Assembly: GCA_002721895.1 (NCBI GenBank)
Contig: PBLV01000057.1
Location: 62,001 to 126,000, forward strand
Source of the DNA: Verrucomicrobiales bacterium
Lineage (GTDB): Bacteria > Verrucomicrobiota > Verrucomicrobiae > Limisphaerales > UBA1100
Direction: 5' to 3'
DNA length: 64,000 nt
The notes below the pieces were generated by a model. It saw only the letters and a list, made by a program, of their open reading frames with translations. It did no database searches and had not been told where the DNA came from. Shown here piece after piece: positions 53,206 to 60,855 of this stretch. How positions within the stretch are numbered: the stretch's first letter is position 1; each line of letters opens with the position of its first letter. A program made the translations under genes and the position numbers.

Positions 53206-54321
53206 ATGAAAAATATCCGCCGCGTGCACCTGTATCTCGGGTGCTTTTTCACGCCGTTGCTGTTCCTCTACATCCTTACTGGATTCGTGCTCACGCTGGA
53301 AAAACCCGGCACGCTCAAGTCCGGCAGCGACGCCGAGTCGTTTCTCCAAAAACTGTCCACGCTGCATCAGGATCAGTATTACCCCATGCGCATTGAAGGG
53401 CTTGTCACCGCCGAGTTGAAATCAGTAGACCCCGCCAAGGACACGATCGCCACCACAACACCACACCATTATCCCGATGGAACGCCCGTAAACCTAACCG
53501 GCATCGGGCTTCCCGGCGGGTTGAACGACCAAACTGTTTACTATGTTAGGGCCCTTTCCCCCAACACGCTGACCCTCCACGCAAAGGCAGACACCGAGAA
53601 CCCTATAGACCTGCTCAATCCGCTTGGAAAGAATATACAACTAAACCCCGCTAGCCCCGGACACAACTCCACCCGGATCATCGGCTTTGATCCTGGGACA
53701 GATACCGTCACTACCGAGATCCCCCACAGCTACCCTGAAGGCTTGGAAATTTCCCGCATCTCGGGCATCGACCTGCCGCCCGGCTTGAAGGGCGGCTTTC
53801 AAACCTACTTTGTAAGGCCAACCGGAGAAAAGACCCTGACACTTCACGAGTCACCCGGTGACAAGTCCCCCGTGAATCTCACCGCCTTCCCCAACACTTT
53901 TAAAAACGTCTTCTTCAATCCCGCGATCCGCCCTGTGGTCACCAACAACACAACAGGCTTCAAATGGCTCGTCTATGTCATGTCTCTGGGCGTCCTCGGC
54001 ACCATGGCGTTGGGTGTTGTGCTTGCAATCAAGGTCACCAAGGACCGGCGCCCTGTCTATACGGCCCTCGCTCTTGGTGTCCTTATCCCTATCCTTTTTC
54101 TTTGGGGAGGCACCGGCCGGGGAACCATCGCCAATGAAAATGCATCCAATCCCGCTCCCGAACCTCCCGGGAAAAATACACCGACGAAAAACACTATCCC
54201 TGCCCCGCCTGCGCCCAGCGAAAATCCACCGGTCCTCCCCGGCAAGTTTGGTTCCGCCAACCCCAAGGGTCTGCCGCCCGAACTGCCAAAGGGTCTCCTC
54301 CCCGAAATCCCCCCAAAGTAG
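53206..54321 (+). CDS. PepSY-TM-like membrane protein with a duplicated periplasmic domain
   Basis: 371 residues. An N-terminal helix (VHLYLGCFFTPLLFLYILTG) matches the start of PepSY-associated transmembrane proteins. The large outer region holds two copies of one domain. Copy 1 is DTIATTTPHHYPDGTPVNLT with VYYVRALSPNTLTLHAKAD and copy 2 is DTVTTEIPHSYPEGLEISRI with TYFVRPTGEKTLTLHESPG. Two more helices (VYVMSLGVLGTMALGVVLAI, ALALGVLIPILFLWGG) are followed by a long Pro-rich tail ending LPEIPPK. It starts 19 bases after the LysM gene and likely shares its transcript. Function is unknown. Confidence 0.8.
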   Translation: MKNIRRVHLYLGCFFTPLLFLYILTGFVLTLEKPGTLKSGSDAESFLQKLSTLHQDQYYPMRIEGLVTAELKSVDPAKDTIATTTPHHYPDGTPVNLTGIGLPGGLNDQTVYYVRALSPNTLTLHAKADTENPIDLLNPLGKNIQLNPASPGHNSTRIIGFDPGTDTVTTEIPHSYPEGLEISRISGIDLPPGLKGGFQTYFVRPTGEKTLTLHESPGDKSPVNLTAFPNTFKNVFFNPAIRPVVTNNTTGFKWLVYVMSLGVLGTMALGVVLAIKVTKDRRPVYTALALGVLIPILFLWGGTGRGTIANENASNPAPEPPGKNTPTKNTIPAPPAPSENPPVLPGKFGSANPKGLPPELPKGLLPEIPPK

Positions 54322-54325
54322 CTCC

Positions 54326-55438
54326 CTACACAGTCGCCGAAATCTCCGCCCCCACTCTTCGCACCCCCTCCGCAAGCGCTCGCCAATCCTCCGCAGTCGT
54401 TTCCCAGCCACTACTGAAACGCACCACACGGTCCGTCTCCCCGTCCGCCACCCCCATCGCCTTTAAAACATGACTCGGGGCCTCCTTGCCGCTCGCGCAC
54501 GCGCTGCCCGTCGAAACCGCAAAACCAGCCTTGTCCAGCTTCACCACCCACCGCGCCCGGCAATCCCCCGGCAACAGCGCGTTCACCGTGTTCCATAGCC
54601 GCGCCTCGCCCGCGCCCAATACCTCCGCTTCCGACAACGCCGCCACAAACTCCTCACGCATCGCCTCCCGCTCCGCCACGCCTGCCGTCGCCAACCCCTC
54701 CCGCTCCGCCAGCGCCGCCATCATCGATAGTACCCCCGGCACATTCTCCGTCCCTGCGCGACGGCCCGCCTCCTGCGGCCCGCCCACCAGTTGCGCCCGC
54801 ACCGTCCCTTTCGCCGGGCACTTTAAAAAACCCACCCCCTTCGGCCCGCCAAACTTGTGCGCACACCCGCTCACAAAATCACAATCCCCCAGCCCAGCCC
54901 CCGGCAACTTACCCACCCACTGTGCCGCGTCGCAAAAAAAAGGCACACCGTGTTCGGCGCACAATTCCCGAACGTCCCGCCACGGCTGCAACACTCCCGT
55001 TTCATTGTTAGCCGCCATCACCGCCACCAATCCGGGCTTTCCCTTTGCCAGTTCCGCCCTAAAAAAATCCGTGTCCAATCCTCCGCCCGTCGTCACCGGC
55101 AGCAATTTCCGTCGCGCCCCAAAATGCACCCGTGCCGCCTCCATCACGCACGGATGTTCAATCGCTGAAATCCAAACCTCGCCCTGCACCGCTTTCGCCG
55201 CGTGGTGAAACACCAAGTTGTTCGACTCCGTTGCTCCTGAGGTCCAAACGATATCCAACGCGCCGCACCCCAGCGCTGACGCCAATTGCTCCCGCGCATC
55301 TCCCAGTGCCTTCTCCGCACGCGCTCCCATCCGGTGGGGGCTCGATGGGTTCCCCACAAAGCGCTCGCAAGCTTCCACCCAAGCCTCCCGCGCCTTGTCG
55401 CAAAGCGGCGTCGTAGCGTTGTGGTCGAAATACAGCAT
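54326..55438 (-). CDS. Cysteine desulfurase (NifS/IscS-like)
   Basis: 370 residues from the ATG at 55438, which starts the protein at MLYFDHNATTPL, the canonical opening. The PLP lysine is in GCAHKFGGPKGVGFL and the catalytic cysteine loop in STGSACASGKEAPSHVLKAM. It removes sulfur from cysteine as a persulfide for iron-sulfur clusters, lipoate or thio-cofactors. It diverges, with 88 bases between starts, from the operon encoding a lipoyl carrier and two iron-sulfur proteins, which suggests that it supplies their sulfur. No IscU is seen nearby. Confidence 0.93.
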   Translation of the reverse strand: MLYFDHNATTPLCDKAREAWVEACERFVGNPSSPHRMGARAEKALGDAREQLASALGCGALDIVWTSGATESNNLVFHHAAKAVQGEVWISAIEHPCVMEAARVHFGARRKLLPVTTGGGLDTDFFRAELAKGKPGLVAVMAANNETGVLQPWRDVRELCAEHGVPFFCDAAQWVGKLPGAGLGDCDFVSGCAHKFGGPKGVGFLKCPAKGTVRAQLVGGPQEAGRRAGTENVPGVLSMMAALAEREGLATAGVAEREAMREEFVAALSEAEVLGAGEARLWNTVNALLPGDCRARWVVKLDKAGFAVSTGSACASGKEAPSHVLKAMGVADGETDRVVRFSSGWETTAEDWRALAEGVRRVGAEISATV

Positions 55439-55526
55439 GGGAACCGGCAGGATACGCAGCCACCAGTTCCGTTCGAGTCTTTTGTGGCTTGCCACGTTAC
55501 GCGCTTTCAGAAACCTTCACTCCTCC

Positions 55527-56003
55527 GTGACCGACCCCGGCAAACCGCTGCTGTTCAAGCGTTCGCATTTCACAACGCGACTGCCGGTGGATTGCGTCTA
55601 CAGCCCTTCGCACTTCTGGGCGCGAGAAATTAACGGGACGTGGCGCATTGGTTTCACCAAGTTTGCCACTCGGATGCTTGGCGACATGGTGGATCACGAC
55701 TTCGAGACCAAGCCCGGCACCGCCATTGCACCCGGACAAATCTTGGGCTGGGTCGAGGGCTTCAAGGCTATCTCCGATGTTTACGGCTTTTGCGTGGGCG
55801 AGTTTGTCCGGGTCAATCCCGACCTCGCCGCCAACATCGCGCTTATCACAAAAAAACCCTACGCCGACGGCTGGCTCTACGAAGCACGCGGCTCGCTCGA
55901 TGACAAATGCGTCGACGTTCACGGCTATGCCGCTATCCTCAATCAAACCATTGACAAGATGCTCGAGCAGCAACAAGCCGGGAAAGGCACTGACATTGAG
56001 TAA
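55527..56003 (+). CDS. GcvH-like lipoyl-carrier protein
   Basis: 158 residues from a GTG at 55527. The hybrid-barrel lipoyl domain is clear: YSPSHFWAREINGTWRIGFT, then ATRMLGDMVDHDF, the lipoylation site WVEGFKAISDVYGFCVGEFV with the modified lysine at residue 80, and VNPDLAANIALITKKPYADG. The usual site in glycine-cleavage H protein is ESVKA; here it is EGFKA. No gcvT or gcvP is in the window, so a role outside glycine cleavage is likely, as for the lipoate-binding proteins of sulfur-oxidising Hdr-like systems. The gene starts the operon and overlaps the CobW gene by 8 bases. Upstream reading to 55218 is opposite the desulfurase and is not coding. Confidence 0.87.
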   Translation: MTDPGKPLLFKRSHFTTRLPVDCVYSPSHFWAREINGTWRIGFTKFATRMLGDMVDHDFETKPGTAIAPGQILGWVEGFKAISDVYGFCVGEFVRVNPDLAANIALITKKPYADGWLYEARGSLDDKCVDVHGYAAILNQTIDKMLEQQQAGKGTDIE

Positions 56004-57105
56004 GGCACGCTACATTATGATCGGCGGATTCCTTGGCGCCGGCAAGACCACCAGCGTCGCCGCTCTAGCGCAGCACCTGCGCGAAGCAGGCCGCACTGTG
56101 GGCCTCATCACCAACGACCAAGGACGCGAACTGGTCGACACTGCCATGCTCCGCTCCAAGGGTTTTGCCACCGAGGAAATCCCGGGGGGCTGTTTCTGCT
56201 GCCGCTTCAATTCGCTCGTCGATGCCGCCGGCAAGCTCACCGAGAGCACGAGGCCGGATGTCTTCATTGCCGAACCTGTCGGCAGTTGCACTGACCTTGT
56301 CGCCACCGTCACCTACCCGCTTCGCCGCATTTACGGCGCTGAATTCTGTATCGCCCCTCTCAGTGTGCTGGTCGATCCCATCCGCGCCGCGCGTATCCTT
56401 GGCCTGCGCGAGGGCGGCCAGTTTTCCGAGAAGGTCATTTATATTTACCGCAAGCAACTCGAGGAAGCCGACCTCATTGTCATCAACAAATCCGACCTTC
56501 TTGAACCTAGCGACATTGCCGAACTCCAAGACAAACTCGCCGCCGAGTTCCCCAACGCCGACATCCTGCAAATCTCCGCACGCGATGGCACCGGCTTGAC
56601 CGATTGGTTCGCGCGCATCACCGACGCCGAACAAACCGCCCGCAACGTGATGGATGTCGACTACGAAATCTACGCCGAGGGCGAGGCCCTTCTCGGCTGG
56701 CTCAATGCCACTGTACAGCTTTCCTCCGCCACCACATTTGAAGCGCAGCCGGTGCTGCAGCAACTCGCCACCGGCATGCAGGAAACGCTCAATGCCAAAG
56801 CTGCGGAAATCGCGCACCTCAAGATGACCCTCAGCCCCGATGCCGGCCTGGGTGGCGAAGTCGCCGTCATCAACCTTGTCCGCAACGACCACGTCCCCGA
56901 GTTGTCGCAGGATCTTGACGCACCCATCGACAGCGCTCAGCTCATCATCAACCTCCGCGCCGAGGGCGATCCCGAAACTTTGAAGGCCACTGTCGAAACC
57001 GCCCTTGCCAACGCGCCTGCTGAAATCACCGCCACCCTCGAGCATCTCGAACATTTCCGCCCCGGCAAACCCGAACCCACCCACCGCGTGACGGACCTCG
57101 TGTGA
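55996..57105 (+). CDS. CobW/HypB/UreG-family GTPase
   Basis: 369 residues from a TTG at 55996 with GGGAAAGG upstream; an ATG at 56017 would remove the first seven residues. The Walker A is MIGGFLGAGKTTSVAAL. The metal-binding CxCC motif is present in IPGGCFCCRFNSLVDAAGKL. The GTP specificity motif is VINKSDLLE. The C-terminal half is unlike CobW_C and has no histidine-rich tail. COG0523 GTPases deliver metals, mainly Zn or Co, to partner enzymes. Inside this operon it may load a metal into one of the neighbouring enzymes; that partner is not identified. Confidence 0.9.
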   Translation: MSKARYIMIGGFLGAGKTTSVAALAQHLREAGRTVGLITNDQGRELVDTAMLRSKGFATEEIPGGCFCCRFNSLVDAAGKLTESTRPDVFIAEPVGSCTDLVATVTYPLRRIYGAEFCIAPLSVLVDPIRAARILGLREGGQFSEKVIYIYRKQLEEADLIVINKSDLLEPSDIAELQDKLAAEFPNADILQISARDGTGLTDWFARITDAEQTARNVMDVDYEIYAEGEALLGWLNATVQLSSATTFEAQPVLQQLATGMQETLNAKAAEIAHLKMTLSPDAGLGGEVAVINLVRNDHVPELSQDLDAPIDSAQLIINLRAEGDPETLKATVETALANAPAEITATLEHLEHFRPGKPEPTHRVTDLV

Positions 57106-57151
57106 TTCCGCGTTGGCAAAAGCCGCCTTCGACGTTACCCTCCTCTTATCC

Positions 57152-57547
57152 ATGAGCGACAAGCCGCGCATTTTGTTTTGCCACTGCAACTACGCGCAAG
57201 TGGTGCCGCCGGAAGTGAAGGCGGGCGTGATTAAGCAACTCTGTGGCTCGGGCCGGGCATTCGAGGCGGTGGCGGACTTGTGCGAGATGTCAGCCCGGCG
57301 CGATCCCGCGCTGCGTCGATTGGCCGAGGGAGAGGGCGACGTGAAGGTGGCCGCATGTTATCCGCGTGCGGTGAAGTGGCTTTTTGGTGCGTGCAAAGCG
57401 CCGCTGGATAGCGACCACACAGAAGTGGTGAACATGCGGGAGTTGTCTGTGGAAGACGCAACGAAAGCTCTATTGAACGACAAGTTGGAGACAAACCTGC
57501 CCGCCGATGGCACACCAGCCACGGTGAACGGGGAGAAGAAGATTTAA
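57152..57547 (+). CDS. Small Cys-rich protein resembling the HdrA N-terminal domain
   Basis: 131 residues from the ATG at 57152. Six cysteines occur at about 10, 12, 31, 44, 69 and 81. The order ILFCHCNYAQVV (CxC), ADLCEMSARRD and VKVAACYPRAVKWLF (ACxPR) recalls the opening of HdrA, where VCxC, a middle cysteine and ACSPR bind an extra iron-sulfur cluster. There is no FAD domain, so it would be a stand-alone version of that domain. It is 2 bases upstream of the ferredoxin gene and both are likely redox partners. I am confident that it is a gene, less so of the HdrA link. Confidence 0.7.
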   Translation: MSDKPRILFCHCNYAQVVPPEVKAGVIKQLCGSGRAFEAVADLCEMSARRDPALRRLAEGEGDVKVAACYPRAVKWLFGACKAPLDSDHTEVVNMRELSVEDATKALLNDKLETNLPADGTPATVNGEKKI

Positions 57548-57549
57548 CC

Positions 57550-58410
57550 ATGGCCATTGCCGACGAGACCACCCTGCGAATCGTCCTTTACGAGGGCAAA
57601 GGTGCGAACGCATTGGCGGCAGAGGAGCGGTGCACGATGTTGACCGCGCTTCTGGAAAAGGGATTCGCTGTCACTTGTGCCGGCAACGGGACGGTGGCAC
57701 CGGCGGATGGCAGCACGCTGCTTGTTCTTGGCCGGTTTGACAATGACGGCCCGCCACAAGCAGAGGATGCGAACGGCGAAGTGCCTGTACGTTTCCGTGA
57801 CATCAACGGACTGGACGCAGAAGGCGTTACGGCGTTGGTGGAGGAGGAACGGGCGGCCACGGCAACCGCGCTGCACGGCGAGTGGAAGCCGTGGTTCCCG
57901 GTGATCGACTACGACCGGTGCACCAACTGTATGCAATGCCTCTCGTTCTGTCTCTTCGATGTTTACGGCGTCGATGACGATCAGCAAATTCAGGTGCAGA
58001 AAAACGACAACTGCAAAACCAACTGCCCCGCCTGCAGCCGTGTATGCCCGGAAGCCGCCATCATGTTCCCCAAGTATCGCAGCGGCCCCATCAACGGCGA
58101 CGTGGTGAGCGATTCCGACCTCAACCGCGAGAAGATGAAAATCGACATCTCCGCGCTGCTCGGCGGTGACATTTACCAAATGCTGCGCGACCGCAGCGAG
58201 CGCGCCCAAAGCCGCTTCTCCAAGGAACGCAGTTCCGACAAAGCGCTGACCGAGCGCAACAAATGCCTCGTGAAGCTGGCCGAGAATACCGACATGGACA
58301 TCCCGCCCGAAGTCCTCATGAGCCTCCCCAGCCCCGACGAGATCGAGCGCAAAGCCAAAGAAGCAGCAGCAAAAGCACAAGCCGCCCTGGAAGCTCAGGG
58401 AAGTCGATAG
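57550..58410 (+). CDS. Two-cluster 4Fe-4S ferredoxin-type protein with extra N-terminal domain
   Basis: 286 residues. The first 115 are an alpha/beta domain of no known family. Two cluster-binding sets follow: C124, C127, C130 and C134 (CTNCMQCLSFC), and C155, C159, C162 and C166 (CKTNCPACSRVCP). The last 90 residues are charged and helical, with a Lys/Ala-rich end. The middle resembles bacterial 2[4Fe-4S] ferredoxins with an insertion between the cluster motifs. It would carry low-potential electrons within the putative complex encoded here. Confidence 0.88.
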   Translation: MAIADETTLRIVLYEGKGANALAAEERCTMLTALLEKGFAVTCAGNGTVAPADGSTLLVLGRFDNDGPPQAEDANGEVPVRFRDINGLDAEGVTALVEEERAATATALHGEWKPWFPVIDYDRCTNCMQCLSFCLFDVYGVDDDQQIQVQKNDNCKTNCPACSRVCPEAAIMFPKYRSGPINGDVVSDSDLNREKMKIDISALLGGDIYQMLRDRSERAQSRFSKERSSDKALTERNKCLVKLAENTDMDIPPEVLMSLPSPDEIERKAKEAAAKAQAALEAQGSR

Positions 58411-58430
58411 AATAATTAACCTGTAATAAA

Positions 58431-58952
58431 GTGGACAATCCGTTTCGATTTAAATTGCTTGAGGAGGTTCAACTGCAGTGCCGGTTTGCGGGGCATGCGT
58501 TCTCGAACGTGACGGGGAGCTTGCAGTTGAATGACGGGGAGCGGGTGTTTTTTTATGTGCATGCCTTTGTGCGGCACGCGGTGGATGTGGGGAAGCTGCT
58601 GTGGCCGGGGGAGCAGGCGCTGGAAGAACGCGGGAAGGCGTTGCGCGAGGCTTGCGGGGCAGGTGAGGCGCCGGCGGATTTCACGGCATTCCGCGAGTTG
58701 GTGGACTCATTTGATGACAAGTTGATCGCGTGGTACGGCAACGAGGCTCATCGCGATGCACAACCGATGAATCTGATGCCGGTTGGCACACTGGGAGGGT
58801 TCCCGGCAGATGATTTCCACCGCAGCCTGGACCCGGACACGCTGCAGTTCACTTTTGAAGGGGTGTCGGGCAACCTGCGTCAGATGAATGATGTCCTCAG
58901 GAAGATTGACGCAGACGTGGAGAAGTGGCTGCGGAAAAACAACCCTTGGTAA
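58431..58952 (+). CDS. Conserved-looking hypothetical protein of the lipoyl/ferredoxin operon
   Basis: 173 residues from a GTG at 58431. I do not recognise a family. It has no signal peptide or membrane segment. A cysteine near residue 17 (LQCRFAGHAFSNVTGSLQLN) is one of only two. Trp and acidic residues are frequent (WYGNEAHRDAQPMNLMPVGT). Coding bias matches its neighbours. It is 20 bases after the ferredoxin gene and followed by a hairpin terminator, so it likely ends this part of the transcript. Confidence 0.75.
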   Translation: MDNPFRFKLLEEVQLQCRFAGHAFSNVTGSLQLNDGERVFFYVHAFVRHAVDVGKLLWPGEQALEERGKALREACGAGEAPADFTAFRELVDSFDDKLIAWYGNEAHRDAQPMNLMPVGTLGGFPADDFHRSLDPDTLQFTFEGVSGNLRQMNDVLRKIDADVEKWLRKNNPW

Positions 58953-59051
58953 CAGTCTGGAGAGCAAGATCGTCTTTTCTTCAGGCGTGACTTTTGGGTC
59001 GACACGGCTCCTGCGTCTCCGCAGAATCACCGGCCCGAGTACACCAGACAC

Positions 59052-59071
59052 CCGGCCACGGCCGGTTTTTT
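59052..59071 (+). terminator. Short intrinsic terminator or attenuator before the DUF116-polyprenyl synthase gene
   Basis: CCGGCC and GGCCGG pair around AC and are followed by six T. The T-run ends only four bases before the ATG at 59076. It can stop transcripts of the upstream operon; because it overlaps the leader of the next gene it may also attenuate that gene. Confidence 0.65.
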
Positions 59072-59075
59072 GAGC

Positions 59076-60842
59076 ATGTCGACCGCCACCACTACATCCA
59101 AAGCCGCTGACGCGACATTGAAGATTCCTCGCGCCGTGCCGCAGCGCGCGCCGCGGCCACCGCGTGAGAACATCCCGCAGACCCGCGCCGAGCGCGAGAC
59201 GGTGTTGAAGGCAGTAAGGCATTATGTGGCGGAGCAGACGCTGGCGCCACCCGCGCCGCTGGCAGAGCTGAAGGAGCACGCGGATCAACTGGTGGCCGCG
59301 ATGGGTTGGAAGGAAATTTACCGCGATTACGTGGGTGTGCTCATCAACAACGAGCTGTGGCGTGAGACGCTGGCAAGCATCCCGTACGAACGGCGGTTGC
59401 TGCTGATGCCCAAGTGCCTGCGCGTGGAGAGCCGTTGCCCGGCACCGTTCGACGAGTTTGGCCTGCTTTGTAAAAGCTGCGGCCTGTGCACCATTCAGGA
59501 TTTGCAAGCGGAGGCAGAGCGCCTTGGCTACGCGGCGTTGGTTGCCGAGGGCAGCGCGATCGTGATGAGCCTCATCCAGACGGGCAAGGTGGACGCCATC
59601 GTCGGCGTCAGCTGCATCCCGGTTTTGGAGCGCGCGTTCCCGTACATGGAGGCTGCGGCTGTGCCCGGCGTGGCCATCCCGCTGCTGCAGGATGACTGCA
59701 TCGACACGACCGTCGATGAGGATTGGATTTGGGATTACATCCACCTGACCAGCGACGACAAGACGCGCCGACTAGACCTTACCGCGCTGCGCAATGAGGT
59801 GGATAGCTGGTTCGTGCCCGAGTCGCTTGCCAACGTCATGGGCGAGGGCGAGGGCGAGACGGAGGCCATCGCGCGTGAGTGGCTAGGCCGCGCCGGAAAA
59901 CGCTGGCGGCCGTTTCTTACCGTGGCCGCCTTCGAAGCCCTGCGCGACGATACGGGCGGACCGTTGCCGGAGGATATCAGAAAGATTGCCATCGCTATTG
60001 AGTGTTTCCACAAGGCTTCGCTCATCCACGATGACATTGAGGATAATGACACCGAGCGTTACGGCGAGAAAACCCTGCACGAGGAACACGGCCTTTCGGT
60101 GGCGTTGAATGCCGGCGACCTGCTTATTGGCGAAGGCTACCGGCTTATTGGCGAGAGTACTGCCAGCGCCGGCCAGCGTGCTGCCATGCTCCAAGCCGCT
60201 GCAACCGGACAGCGTCAACTCTGCCGCGGGCAAGGCGCCGAGCTGGTGTGGCAGCAGAAACCCTCGCCGCTCAAGTCCACTGAGGTGCTCGACATTTTCC
60301 GCAAGAAAACCGCCCCTGCCTTCGAGGTAGCTCTGCGCCTCGGCGCCATTTATGCGGGTGAAGAAGCCCACGAGGAAGTCAGCGACATTCTCGCCGCCTA
60401 TAGCGAAAACCTCGGGATTGCGTATCAAATTCGAGACGATTTGTCTGACCTCGGCACCGACGGCGAGACCAACGACCTCGCCGGCCTGCGGCCCAGCCTG
60501 CTCCTGGCCATCGCCCATGAGCGCGCCAAGGATGATGCCAAGGAAACTCTGGCCTCCGTCTGGCACCGGCAACTCCCCGAGGGCAAGACCTTCGCCGACA
60601 TCGAGGCGATGTACAACGAACTCGACACCCCCGAACGCGCCGACACGCTGCTGGCCACCTACAAGGAAGAAGCCATCCGCTCGCTTCGCGATCTGGAAAA
60701 CGCCAACCTCAAGGGCCTTCTCCGGCGCGTTATCGGCAAGATTTTCAACGAAACCGAAATCAAGGGCTGGTGCAGCGAGGTCCAGCAGGTCAGCGAGCTG
60801 GACAAGGTCCGCAACGGCAACGGCGCACCGGTATCGGCCTAG
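59076..60842 (+). CDS. DUF116 domain fused to a polyprenyl diphosphate synthase
   Basis: 588 residues from the ATG at 59076 (TTG at 59070 is possible). Residues 80 to 225 are a DUF116 domain with C114, C121, C132, C135 and C138 (PKCLRVESRCPAPF, LLCKSCGLCTI) and the GVSC motif at 177-180. Such a set suggests a metal or iron-sulfur site. Residues 265 to 588 are a trans-isoprenyl diphosphate synthase. They have GKRWRPF at 274-280, the first aspartate motif HDDIEDND at 318-325 and the second QIRDDLSDLG at 451-460. The synthase would make a C15-C25 prenyl diphosphate. I know of no characterised enzyme with this pairing. The next gene has a prenyl-cyclase fold. Confidence 0.88.
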   Translation: MSTATTTSKAADATLKIPRAVPQRAPRPPRENIPQTRAERETVLKAVRHYVAEQTLAPPAPLAELKEHADQLVAAMGWKEIYRDYVGVLINNELWRETLASIPYERRLLLMPKCLRVESRCPAPFDEFGLLCKSCGLCTIQDLQAEAERLGYAALVAEGSAIVMSLIQTGKVDAIVGVSCIPVLERAFPYMEAAAVPGVAIPLLQDDCIDTTVDEDWIWDYIHLTSDDKTRRLDLTALRNEVDSWFVPESLANVMGEGEGETEAIAREWLGRAGKRWRPFLTVAAFEALRDDTGGPLPEDIRKIAIAIECFHKASLIHDDIEDNDTERYGEKTLHEEHGLSVALNAGDLLIGEGYRLIGESTASAGQRAAMLQAAATGQRQLCRGQGAELVWQQKPSPLKSTEVLDIFRKKTAPAFEVALRLGAIYAGEEAHEEVSDILAAYSENLGIAYQIRDDLSDLGTDGETNDLAGLRPSLLLAIAHERAKDDAKETLASVWHRQLPEGKTFADIEAMYNELDTPERADTLLATYKEEAIRSLRDLENANLKGLLRRVIGKIFNETEIKGWCSEVQQVSELDKVRNGNGAPVSA

Positions 60843-60855
60843 CTTCCCACTCTCC

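Noticed and set aside
56065..57189. 374-codon minus-strand frame opposite the CobW gene
   Set aside because: No motifs; the CobW Walker A and CxCC motifs prove the plus strand.
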